Below, in pieces: positions 1-7,190 of a stretch of DNA of 64,000 bases; the first letter of the stretch is position 1; each line of letters starts with the position of its first letter. The DNA lies in contig NZ_CP094974.1 of the NCBI RefSeq assembly GCF_022869805.1, forward strand, positions 1,612,001 through 1,676,000, written 5' to 3'. The position numbers and the translations under genes were made by a program. The notes beneath the pieces are model-generated. The model did not search any database. It saw nothing but the letters and a program-made list of their open reading frames with translations, and had not been told where the DNA came from. The DNA comes from Halosolutus halophilus. Its GTDB lineage: Archaea > Halobacteriota > Halobacteria > Halobacteriales > Natrialbaceae.

Positions 1-69
1 GTCCTCTGCGAGGCCGGCCTCTGGTCCCGGCTCACCCGCCAGCCGTCTCTCACCCGACGCTCGGTCCAT
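1..69 (-). CDS. Possible N-terminus of a gene leaving the left edge
   Basis: A minus-strand ATG whose first base is at 69 opens a frame of 23 codons that stays open to the window edge. The translation (MDRASGERRLAGE...) is hydrophilic, as haloarchaeal N-termini often are. It would be co-directional with, and 64 bp downstream of, the sulfite-oxidase-like gene. The stretch is too short to identify, and it may be non-coding. Confidence 0.25.
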   Translation of the reverse strand, partial: MDRASGERRLAGEPGPEAGLAED

Positions 70-133
70 CGAACGCAGTTCAGGACTGCCGTGCCTTCAG
101 CCTAACTATTCGTCCCACCGATTCGTGCCACCG

Positions 134-724
134 CTAGCTGTACCGTTCCTCTCGCCACGGATTCGCCGTTTGCGAGTAGCCGCGCTTCTCCCAGTAGCCG
201 CGTTCGGGCTCCGTGAGAAACTCGATCCCGTCGACCCACTTCGCGCCCTTGTAGGCGTACCGGTGCGGCGTCACGGCGCGAAGCGGGCCGCCGTGGTCGG
301 CGGGTAAGGGCTCGCCGTCGTACGCCCACGCGAGGAGGAGTTCCTCGCGGAGACAGTCGTCGAGCGGCAGATCCGTAGTGTACCCGTCCAGCCCGGAGAA
401 CATGACGTGGACGGCGTCCGGGGAAACGCCGGCCCGATCCGCGAGTTCGGGGACGGGAACGCCCGTGAACTCGCAGTCGAACTTGCTCCAGCCGGTCACG
501 CAGTGAAAGTCCTGGCGCTGGGTTTCGCTCGGGAGGTCGCGAAACTCGTCCCACGAGAACGTCAGTTCCGTCTCGACGGCGCCGGTAACGGTGAACTCCC
601 AGGTTTCAGGGTCCCAGTCCGGCGTTCCGCTCTTCGAGAGGACGGGAAACTCGCTCGTCTCGCGTTGCCCCGGCGGGAGGCGTTCCTCGCCGAACTCTCG
701 GTAGAGGTCCGTGACGTCCTTCAT
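134..724 (-). CDS. Sulfite oxidase-like molybdopterin oxidoreductase
   Basis: This 196-residue protein belongs to the oxidoreductase molybdopterin-binding (SUOX/YedY-type) fold. The HCVTGW motif at residues 74-79 holds the cysteine (about C75) that in this family ligates the molybdenum of molybdopterin. The later segments DHGGPLRAVTP (143-153) and AYKGAKWVDGI (157-167) are also typical of the fold. There is no Tat signal and no C-terminal dimerisation domain, so it looks like a stand-alone cytoplasmic catalytic domain; the substrate cannot be told. The start is placed at MKDVTDLYREFG because the 35 codons upstream are basic and unlike haloarchaeal protein. Confidence 0.85.
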   Translation of the reverse strand: MKDVTDLYREFGEERLPPGQRETSEFPVLSKSGTPDWDPETWEFTVTGAVETELTFSWDEFRDLPSETQRQDFHCVTGWSKFDCEFTGVPVPELADRAGVSPDAVHVMFSGLDGYTTDLPLDDCLREELLLAWAYDGEPLPADHGGPLRAVTPHRYAYKGAKWVDGIEFLTEPERGYWEKRGYSQTANPWREERYS

Positions 725-1010
725 GGAGGGCGCTACCGGCCTCGGGGACGTAACGTTGGCGTTTCGTGCGCTGGCATTTCGTCTGCGATCGGCGTTCGAT
801 CGTGACGGTGGACCGACCACCGTCGTCACGAGACCTGATATTGTGATGTGCTAACGTGGCAGGAGTGCGTCGCCGGCTGGAAACGGGAAATTTCCACACC
901 GGAGACGGGGACGAAACGAGCTGTAACGGTCCGTCCGGAGCCACAACTCGGGGGTTTCTCTCGAAACCCTCGTCATCCCTTAGTAGCGTCTCGTCCTCCG
1001 TCTCTTTCGT

Positions 1011-1310
1011 ATGGCTACAAGACAGCAGATGACGGAGCGAGAAATCTCCGGAGACGAAGCGGAAGCGGTCGGGGAACAGGCCATGGGGCCTGCAGCCCTC
1101 GCATCGGCAGCGTCCGTCGGTCTCGCGTGGTATTACTTCTTCCTGCGCGGAGACCGGGAGCGCGGACTTTTCGTCGGCCTCTGGCCGCCGACCATCCTCG
1201 CGTTCGCGAGTTACTTCAACCAGCGAAAGATGCGCCAGCAGCTCAACTCGATCACCCAGCCCGGCACGACGCTACGGAACGCGCTCGACTCGATGATGGG
1301 CAACAAGTAG
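1011..1310 (+). CDS. Small two-helix membrane protein, unknown function
   Basis: The protein has 99 residues. The N-terminal 25 or so are acidic and polar, followed by two hydrophobic segments (about residues 27-46 and 54-68) separated by a charged turn containing RGDRERG. The C-terminal tail is polar and glutamine-rich. The layout suggests a helical hairpin in the membrane with both ends cytoplasmic. I do not recognise the family. The start at ATG 1011 lies about 30 bp after a CTTAGTAG box, compatible with a leaderless transcript. It stands alone between the divergent sulfite-oxidase-like gene and the ribbon-helix-helix gene. Confidence 0.75.
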   Translation: MATRQQMTEREISGDEAEAVGEQAMGPAALASAASVGLAWYYFFLRGDRERGLFVGLWPPTILAFASYFNQRKMRQQLNSITQPGTTLRNALDSMMGNK

Positions 1311-1456
1311 GGCCTACTACCGTTCCGAACCGACCGCGAGACAGTCGCGTCCAGAGCGATCGCGTAGCCCGAACGCGGACAGTTCCCGGATCGGGAACCG
1401 AGACTCCCGAACCGGAAAAATTCTCTCCAACGTCGGTGCAGAATCCCCCGTCAGAG

Positions 1457-1463
1457 CTAAATA
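1457..1463 (+). promoter_or_regulatory. TATA-like box of the RHH gene
   Basis: A CTAAATA-type box ends about 25 bp upstream of the ATG at 1488. That spacing fits a leaderless transcript and supports the chosen start. Confidence 0.4.
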
Positions 1464-1487
1464 CCCCCTCGCCGAAAGCCGAATCAG

Positions 1488-1709
1488 ATGCCGAAAGTAG
1501 AGATCACCATTCCGGAGCACCTCGAGATGCAGATCGCGCAGATGGTTGAGCGCGGTGAGTTCGTCAACCGCGAGGAAGCGATCGAGGACCTCCTCTCGAC
1601 GGGGATCAAAGCCTACAAGACCAGTGGACCGATGGACGAGGAAGAGGGAACGGGAACCGGACTCGAAGACGACGGGATGATGGGCCACGACGACGAGTAC
1701 GTCTTCTAA
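1488..1709 (+). CDS. Ribbon-helix-helix (CopG-like) protein
   Basis: The 73-residue protein starts with a short beta strand (PKVEITIP) followed by two helices (HLEMQIAQMVERGEF and NREEAIEDLLSTGI), the MetJ/Arc/CopG DNA-binding arrangement. The last 25 residues are acidic and probably disordered (EEEGTGTGLEDDGMMGHDDE). Such proteins normally dimerise and insert the strand pair in the DNA major groove. The target is unknown and no toxin gene lies beside it, so I favour a small regulator over an antitoxin. Confidence 0.8.
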   Translation: MPKVEITIPEHLEMQIAQMVERGEFVNREEAIEDLLSTGIKAYKTSGPMDEEEGTGTGLEDDGMMGHDDEYVF

Positions 1710-1715
1710 CCGCCG

Positions 1716-1904
1716 TTATAGTGGTAGCGCCAGGAGCGGAATTCCGAAGGCGATGGCGACGCCGAGGAGCATCACGACGACGCCGACGCCGACGTCACGG
1801 GCGGAGTACTCGCTCATCGGTGCGGTCGTCCGTTCCGCTGCAAGGTCGTGACCCACGTCGGCCGCCGAGTCGTGGTCCTCCGCAGGTGCTGTGTCGTCTG
1901 CCAT
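1716..1904 (-). CDS. Small tail-anchored membrane protein
   Basis: The 62-residue protein has an acidic histidine-containing N-terminal half. It is followed by the conserved-looking block TTAPMSEYSARDVGVG and one hydrophobic helix at the extreme C-terminus (VVVMLLGVAIAFGIPLLALPL), so it should be C-terminally anchored with its N-terminus in the cytoplasm. It converges on the RHH gene with only 6 bp between stops. I believe similar small proteins occur across haloarchaea, but their function is not known to me. Confidence 0.65.
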   Translation of the reverse strand: MADDTAPAEDHDSAADVGHDLAAERTTAPMSEYSARDVGVGVVVMLLGVAIAFGIPLLALPL

Positions 1905-2072
1905 ATCCCCATGTTTCCCACTCGGGACCTTAAATACATCTACAGCGACTCGAACGGGTCCGGGAGCTAGCGGGTCCGAACGCTCACGTCGATCGGCGCC
2001 GCCGCGGTGTCGGTCCGTGACCGATCGTTCATCCAGAGAGTATTTATTGTCGGATTGGAAATTATTTCCCGA

Positions 2073-2744
2073 ATGCCCTCCACCGACCTCTCCCGCAGAC
2101 GGCTGTTAGCCGCCAGTGGCTGTCTCTCGGCCGCCTTCGCCGGCTGTGCCGGCGTCGGCGAGTCGGGGACTACCACCGAACGCACTGTCTCCGAGGACGG
2201 AACGCCGATGCCGTCGGACGAGTACGACTCCCTGACGCTGCGCTCGGACGACGACGATTTTTTCGTCACTTCGGCCGACTCGCCCGACGATCAGGCCGAC
2301 CCCGATCGATCGCTGTCGGACGAACGATCCGTCGACTTCGTCCTGACCGAGGACGAGGCCTCCAACGTTCGGATCGACGGCGACGACGCGGACGCCGCGC
2401 GCTCGTTCCTCGGGGCAACCGACTTCGAGACCGAATCGATCGTGATCGAGCAACGGACGATCGACGACTGCTATCGCCGGCACCTGCTGAGCGTGCAGGC
2501 CAACCCCGACGAGTTCCGGACGCAGTACTGTCGGCGGCTGAAGGCACCGACAACGCCGTGCGAGGCCGACGTGACGGTCATGGAGGCGACGTTCGTCCGC
2601 GTCCAGCGGGCGTACGACGACAGCCCTTCGAGCCGCGGAAGCAGCGAGGGAACGTCGTGTCCGGACTCGGTGTTCGAGTCCGACGAACCCGATGGAGAGA
2701 CAGCCGGAAACGAGACCCGGACCGACGAGGAAGACGACGGATGA
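2073..2744 (+). CDS. Tat-exported lipoprotein, unknown function
   Basis: The 223-residue protein begins with a twin-arginine motif (SRRRLLAASG) and a lipobox ending AFAGC, so it should be exported folded and lipid-anchored outside the membrane. The mature part is very acidic and contains spaced cysteines (DDCYRRH, YCRRL, PCEAD, TSCPD) that could form disulfides. The ATG at 2073 is chosen because it starts immediately before the Tat motif; the in-frame upstream 22 residues would bury it. Its stop overlaps the next start (ATGA), so the two lipoproteins are translationally coupled. Confidence 0.8.
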   Translation: MPSTDLSRRRLLAASGCLSAAFAGCAGVGESGTTTERTVSEDGTPMPSDEYDSLTLRSDDDDFFVTSADSPDDQADPDRSLSDERSVDFVLTEDEASNVRIDGDDADAARSFLGATDFETESIVIEQRTIDDCYRRHLLSVQANPDEFRTQYCRRLKAPTTPCEADVTVMEATFVRVQRAYDDSPSSRGSSEGTSCPDSVFESDEPDGETAGNETRTDEEDDG

Positions 2745-4111
2745 CCGACGAACTCCACGGGTCCCGACGACGATTCCTCGCAGGGTTCGCCACGGCGGCC
2801 GGAATCGCCGTCGCCGGGTGCAACGACTTTCCCTGGGAGGCCGAGACGTCGTCGACGACGTTCGCCCGATCGGAAGTCGAGGCGATCCTGGCCGACCCCG
2901 CTCGGGCCGTGCCGGACGTCGATCGACCGGCTCCGGTCGAGCCAGCAGCGACGGCACTCGAGACGGAACGATCGCGCGTAGACGAACTCCTGGCGGACGT
3001 GCCGGATTCCCTCGGCCCCGGCGACGTGCCAAACGGCGTCGTCCGGGAATCGATCGCCGATCGACGCGATAGCGCGACGGAGTTTCGCACCGAGGCAGCC
3101 GGCGCGTCCAAAGCCGATCGATACAACGCCCTGCGGACGCTCCGAGACGCTCGCGAGGCTGCCCGGGCGTCGGCCACGACGCTGGCCGCGATCGAAACCG
3201 AATCCGAGACGCTCATCGCGGACCTTTCGGACGAGCGCGCTGCCGTCCGGTCGACGCTCGCGGACCGACGCGAGCGAATCGAGTACCGCGGCGAGGACGG
3301 GGACGACGGACGGCTCCGTGCGGCGCTCTTCTTCGCCGAACTCGAGGGGGATCTCGCGCGAGCGAGCCACGGCGTCAGGCGGTGGGACGTCGACGAAACC
3401 GCGACCGTCATCGACGTCGGTGCCGATGCCGGCGAGGTCGAGTTCGCGACGGCGACGACGGCCATCTGGGACCACTGTACCGATCGGTACGCGGCCGAAA
3501 CCGGCGATCGAGTCGACCTCGAACCGGTCTTTGCCGGCGCCCTCGAGATGTCGTCCGACCGCGCCGAGGGGGCCGATCTCCCCGACCGGAGCGGCGACGA
3601 CCTGCTCGCTGACCTCGTCGCCGGCGAGGTCGAAACCGGATTCGACCAGACCGTGCTCTGGGAGGCAGTCAGGCCGGTCTACGACGCGCGGGACGGACTC
3701 CGAGACGCCGTCGAAGACGATCGATCCGGCCCGGGACTGGCGGACGCGCTCCGGTTCGAACAGGAATACCGGGCGTTCGAACTTATCCGCGACCGGTTCG
3801 AAGCGGGGGACCTCTCCACACCCGACTCGATCGAGACCGTCAGTTCGGAACGCACGGCCGCGATTTCGGCCGCGGAATCGGCTTCGGAGGAACTCACGCG
3901 ACCGTCGCTCGGTGTCGATCGCCTCGCGAAGACGGTCCAGTCGCTCGGCTGGACCGACGACAAGATACGGCGCCAGACCGACGGCGATCCCGACGTCGTC
4001 GTCACGCTTTCGAGCGAGTACGGCGAGTACGTCTGCCTGCGGGCGCGATTCGAAGTGCTCCCCGAGGCCGTCGACGCGTTTCGGACGCGACTGCTCGAAC
4101 CCGAACCCTGA
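2741..4111 (+). CDS. Tat lipoprotein with helical, acidic ectodomain
   Basis: This 456-residue protein starts at the ATG overlapping the preceding stop by four bases. The signal is SRRRFLAGFATAAGIAVAGC, giving a twin-arginine export signal and a lipidated cysteine near residue 27. The rest is rich in Asp, Glu, Arg and Ala with long amphipathic stretches and no cysteine-rich motif, suggesting a mostly alpha-helical surface domain. I recognise no enzyme motif. Together with the upstream lipoprotein it forms a two-gene unit of surface proteins. It may be a partner or sensor, but nothing in the sequence fixes the role. Confidence 0.8.
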   Translation: MTDELHGSRRRFLAGFATAAGIAVAGCNDFPWEAETSSTTFARSEVEAILADPARAVPDVDRPAPVEPAATALETERSRVDELLADVPDSLGPGDVPNGVVRESIADRRDSATEFRTEAAGASKADRYNALRTLRDAREAARASATTLAAIETESETLIADLSDERAAVRSTLADRRERIEYRGEDGDDGRLRAALFFAELEGDLARASHGVRRWDVDETATVIDVGADAGEVEFATATTAIWDHCTDRYAAETGDRVDLEPVFAGALEMSSDRAEGADLPDRSGDDLLADLVAGEVETGFDQTVLWEAVRPVYDARDGLRDAVEDDRSGPGLADALRFEQEYRAFELIRDRFEAGDLSTPDSIETVSSERTAAISAAESASEELTRPSLGVDRLAKTVQSLGWTDDKIRRQTDGDPDVVVTLSSEYGEYVCLRARFEVLPEAVDAFRTRLLEPEP

Positions 4112-4164
4112 CGAACCCGCGATCCGACCGTTCCCCTCGCGATCGATCGGCCGATCCAGACTCC

Positions 4165-4199
4165 TTTACTACCCCCGGTGCGAAGGTCCGGGTAGTAAA
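4165..4199. repeat. 10-bp inverted repeat reaching the hisF start codon
   Basis: TTTACTACCC (4165-4174) is perfectly complementary to GGGTAGTAAA (4190-4199), with 15 bp between. The right arm's last base is the A of the hisF ATG. The left arm lies where a TATA element for a leaderless transcript would sit. It may be an operator or a hairpin that controls translation. Confidence 0.7.
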
Positions 4200-5014
4200 T
4201 GGTACTGACCAAGCGAATCATCCCGTGTATCGACGTCGACCTGGACGAGGACGGGAACCCGGCAGTCTACACCGGCGTTCACTTCGAGGACCTCGAGTAC
4301 ACCGGCGACCCGGTCGAGATGGCCAAAGCGTACAACGAATCGGGGGCCGACGAGTTCGTCTTTCTCGACATCACTGCCTCCGCGGAGGGTCGCGAGACCA
4401 TGCTCGACGTCGTCGAGCGCGTCGCCGACGAGGTCTTCATCCCCCTCACGGTCGGCGGCGGCATCCGCACGACCGAGGACGTCAAGGAGACGCTGCGGGC
4501 CGGCGCGGACAAGGTCTCGATCACGACCGGCGCACTCGAACGGCCCGAACTGGTCAACGAGGGTGCCCGCGCGTTCGGGAGCCAGTGTATCGTCATCAGC
4601 GTCGACGCCAAACGGCGCTTCGACGAGCGGGGCGAACACTACGTCGAGATCGACGGCGAGTCCTGCTGGTTCGAGTGCACGAAGAAAGGCGGCCGGGAGG
4701 GAACTGGCATCGACGTCATCGAGTGGGCCCAGGAGGCCGAATCCCGGGGCGCGGGCGAACTGTTCGTCAACTCGATCGACAAGGACGGCACCAAGGACGG
4801 CTACGACCTTCCGCTGACCGAGGCGGTCTGTGACACCGTCGACACGCCGGTGATCGCCTCCTCCGGCTGTGGCGGCCCCGAGGACATGTACGACGTGTTC
4901 ACCGAGGCCGGTGCCGACGCCGGCCTCGCCGCATCGATCTTCCACTTCGGCGACTACTCGATCGAGGAGACGAAGGAGTATCTCGACGAGCGCGGCGTTC
5001 CCGTCCGGCTCTGA
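4199..5014 (+). CDS. hisF: Imidazole glycerol phosphate synthase subunit HisF
   Basis: This 271-residue (beta/alpha)8-barrel cyclase uses ammonia from HisH to convert PRFAR to imidazole glycerol phosphate and AICAR in histidine synthesis. The general acid/base aspartates expected in the family are visible in IIPCIDVD (D12) and VISVDAKR (D136). Phosphate-binding loops VGGGIR and [14 protein letters not shown] are intact. The length is close to the usual 250-260. The gene stands alone here, with no other his genes except a distant HisG-like protein. A perfect inverted repeat overlaps its start, and a 36-bp copy of its 3' end lies downstream. Confidence 0.97.
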   Translation: MVLTKRIIPCIDVDLDEDGNPAVYTGVHFEDLEYTGDPVEMAKAYNESGADEFVFLDITASAEGRETMLDVVERVADEVFIPLTVGGGIRTTEDVKETLRAGADKVSITTGALERPELVNEGARAFGSQCIVISVDAKRRFDERGEHYVEIDGESCWFECTKKGGREGTGIDVIEWAQEAESRGAGELFVNSIDKDGTKDGYDLPLTEAVCDTVDTPVIASSGCGGPEDMYDVFTEAGADAGLAASIFHFGDYSIEETKEYLDERGVPVRL

Positions 5015-5147
5015 TCCGCGAGCGAGCGAAGCGAGTGAGCGGCTTTTTGCTCCAGGTTTTTGCGTGAGGGTGTGCTGGTCACACCCGAACGGAAACGGTG
5101 GGAACGCGGTCTCTCGACGGGCGCGGCGTTCCCGTCCGGCTCTGGTC
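4981..5147. repeat. Imperfect duplicate of the hisF 3' end
   Basis: The 36 bp at 4981-5016, covering the last hisF codons and stop, recur at 5112-5147 with 34 identical positions. The copies differ only by A to G at two places. The second copy lies outside any gene, 131 bp downstream in the same orientation. This looks like a short direct duplication or gene-conversion remnant. Confidence 0.75.
5015..5062 (+). terminator. Likely hisF terminator with haloarchaeal GAGCGAAGCGAG repeat
   Basis: Just after the hisF stop comes the purine-rich GCGAGCGAAGCGAGTGAGC motif, followed by CTTTTTGC and then a second TTTTT run near 5057. T-runs downstream of genes are the usual archaeal termination signal. 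The GAGCGAAGCGAG motif is a common dispersed sequence of haloarchaeal intergenic regions. Confidence 0.55.
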
Positions 5148-5161
5148 GGTGTCGACCGACG

Positions 5162-5593
5162 CTACGTCTCGAGGTCACCCCACGATCGGGTTTCCTCAAC
5201 CCCGATCCTGATTATCGGTCGGTCCGAGAGGTCCTGATCCCCGTACTGGTCGTACTTCGATTCGAGAGCGGTGACTGCATCCTCGTGAACGCCCGCCCCG
5301 GGCGACAGCACGCGGGCCTCCCCGCGAACCTGAACCCACGCGAGCCGCGACCAGTCCTCCCGGTATCGATCGGCGAGCACCGTTACCCGCGGTTCGATCC
5401 GAACGTTTCGAATCCGCTGGAGTTCGCGGGTCGATTTCGGCTTCTCGTCGATCGCCGTGACGAGTCGGGTGCCGTCCGATCCGTGGAGAAAAGCGTAGCA
5501 GATCGGGACGACGTGGGGGCGGCCGTCCTCGTCGACCGTGGCGAGTGCGGCGACGCGAGTTCGTTCGAGGAACACTCGTTCCGCGGGCGTCAT
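5162..5593 (-). CDS. PPOX-class (F420- or flavin-dependent) oxidoreductase
   Basis: The 143-residue split-barrel protein is of the pyridoxamine-phosphate-oxidase-like superfamily. The opening FLERTRVAALATVDEDGRPH and VVPICYAF are the typical first strands. The later LAWVQVRGEARVL contributes to the cofactor pocket, and the C-terminal SKYDQY block is typical of the actinobacterial/haloarchaeal F420-binding branch. These small homodimers bind F420, FMN or heme, and the exact ligand cannot be read from the sequence. It is divergently transcribed from the zinc-ribbon membrane protein gene, with a 9-bp-stem hairpin between them. Confidence 0.85.
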   Translation of the reverse strand: MTPAERVFLERTRVAALATVDEDGRPHVVPICYAFLHGSDGTRLVTAIDEKPKSTRELQRIRNVRIEPRVTVLADRYREDWSRLAWVQVRGEARVLSPGAGVHEDAVTALESKYDQYGDQDLSDRPIIRIGVEETRSWGDLET

Positions 5594-5646
5594 ACGGAAT
5601 CGACGGTGTCAAGCACGAAAAACCCGTGACCGGGTGCGCGGCGGAT

Positions 5647-5678
5647 CCCGGTCCCGGAGCGTGGGATCTGGGACCGGG
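5647..5678. repeat. Perfect 9-bp inverted repeat between divergent genes
   Basis: CCCGGTCCC (5647-5655) pairs perfectly with GGGACCGGG (5670-5678) across a 14-nt loop. It lies midway between the divergently transcribed PPOX gene and zinc-ribbon membrane gene, where an operator for both promoters could sit. Confidence 0.6.
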
Positions 5679-5771
5679 GGCGCGGCCGGATCCCGAGCGG
5701 TAACGCGGACGGGAGCGTCACGGTTCGGGTATCCAGTACGCTTATCACCTCGCGGTCGCCCACTTCTACCA

Positions 5772-6629
5772 GTGAAGTGGCGGTGCACGTGGTGTGGCAA
5801 ACCACACGCGGAAAACGATCCACCCTGTGACGCCTGCGGCCACAACGCTTTCGAGAAGGCAGTCGTTCGCGAGGGCGAAGACGTGACCGGGGAGGAGGCG
5901 GCGAGCCGCACGGTAGACACCGGGACGACCTACGTCTGGGCCTGTCCCAGCTGCGGCCGGGAGCACGTCAGGAACAACCCGCCGTGTTCGCGGTGTGGCA
6001 ATCCGGACCTCGAGAAGACCGAACAGACCTACGACGACGTCGATCGGGACCTCGCCACCCCGGGCTGGTTCGAGGTGGCGAAACCGTACGCGCCGCTGTT
6101 CGTCGTCGTCGGACTCGTCGTCCTCTTGTTTGCCACCGGAATCGTCCCCCTGTCGCTGCTCCCGGGGTTCGGCACCCCGACCCCGCCCGACGCCCCCGGC
6201 AATGAAACCGAGGCCGCGGGGCTGGACCTGGAGACGACGGAGCGAGAGATCCACGAGCGACTCGCAGACGAACGGGACGCGGCCGGGGATCCGGCGCGCT
6301 CGTACGACGACGGGCTCGCGGCGTACGCGGAGTATCGGAACCGCCAGCTCGTCATCGCCGAGTACAGCGACGACGACCCCGGTGACCCGCCACGTGCGAG
6401 CGAGTTCGATCCCGCGTGCGGTGAGTCGACCCCCGCTATCGGCCCGCTGACCGTCGACGGACTCACGCTCGAGAACTACGACGACGAGGCCGATCTCGCG
6501 GCCAACCTCGCCGCTGAACTCCTCTCGTCCCGGTTCGGAGACGGGGTCCGAAGCGGGTACGACGCCGAGGGGATCGACGTCCACGTCGCCCCGGACGATC
6601 GCGTCTACCTGCTCTACGCGGTCTGCTGA
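5772..6629 (+). CDS. Zinc-ribbon membrane protein with CAP-like extracytoplasmic domain
   Basis: This 285-residue protein starts at GTG 5772 (KWRCTWCGK...). Two four-cysteine zinc ribbons follow each other: CTWC...CDAC near residues 5-22 and CPSC...CSRC near 58-75. A single transmembrane helix (about residues 103-122, FVVVGLVVLLFATGIVPLSL) leads to an acidic outer domain. That domain contains two cysteines (DPACGE and the C-terminal YAVC), which might be disulfide-bonded. The helical EYRNRQLVIAEYS region is reminiscent of CAP-superfamily secreted domains, but this is weak. The ribbons should face the cytoplasm. An upstream CTTATCACC box (about 5740) fits a leaderless start. Confidence 0.75.
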   Translation: MKWRCTWCGKPHAENDPPCDACGHNAFEKAVVREGEDVTGEEAASRTVDTGTTYVWACPSCGREHVRNNPPCSRCGNPDLEKTEQTYDDVDRDLATPGWFEVAKPYAPLFVVVGLVVLLFATGIVPLSLLPGFGTPTPPDAPGNETEAAGLDLETTEREIHERLADERDAAGDPARSYDDGLAAYAEYRNRQLVIAEYSDDDPGDPPRASEFDPACGESTPAIGPLTVDGLTLENYDDEADLAANLAAELLSSRFGDGVRSGYDAEGIDVHVAPDDRVYLLYAVC

Positions 6630-6755
6630 GCGAGCGACGTACTCCGTCGCACAGGCGATCGGCGGCCCGTGAGGCTACGATCCGTCTTTGAGCTTCGCGA
6701 GACGACGGGAATCGGGACGACGAAAACACGCGTCGATCGCTCGTGATCGATCGGT

Positions 6756-7040
6756 CTATGCGGCAGCTCCGAACGCGTCGCGGAACGACGTCGCCTTCTC
6801 GCGGACGTCGACGGCGGCCTCTTCGAGGGCCTCGAGCGGATCGATGCTGCCGTCGGTCTTGATCGTGAGGATCGGTTCGGTCTGTCCACCCGACTGTTCG
6901 GGGTTGACGTCGTAGGTCGCTGCACTCACCTGCTCGTGTTCGAGGAGTGCTCCCTTGAGGACGTTCATGAACGTGTGATCTTCGCCCGCGATCTCGATCG
7001 AGAGTTCGTCCTCGCTGCTCTCGGTGACCCGCAGTTCCAT
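6756..7040 (-). CDS. rpoL: DNA-directed RNA polymerase subunit L (Rpo11)
   Basis: The 94-residue homologue of eukaryotic Rpb11 and of the bacterial alpha N-terminal domain heterodimerises with Rpo3 to start RNA polymerase assembly. The family core is visible: a beta strand ([19 protein letters not shown]), the signature [15 protein letters not shown] and the C-terminal dimerisation helix ([23 protein letters not shown]). The ATG at 7040 gives the standard length; longer in-frame extensions run into the divergent rhomboid promoter region. Confidence 0.96.
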   Translation of the reverse strand: MELRVTESSEDELSIEIAGEDHTFMNVLKGALLEHEQVSAATYDVNPEQSGGQTEPILTIKTDGSIDPLEALEEAAVDVREKATSFRDAFGAAA

Positions 7041-7190
7041 GGCCGATACTCCGTGGGTCGGCCGCTTGTACCTTTCGAAGCCGTTGCTGACTCGCGGGAG
7101 TACTGACGGTGCTCCGTGGTAGGGACGCCCCTTCCACAACGCCGGCTTTGGAATGTAAACCACTATACGGATCGGGTCGAACCACAGGAC

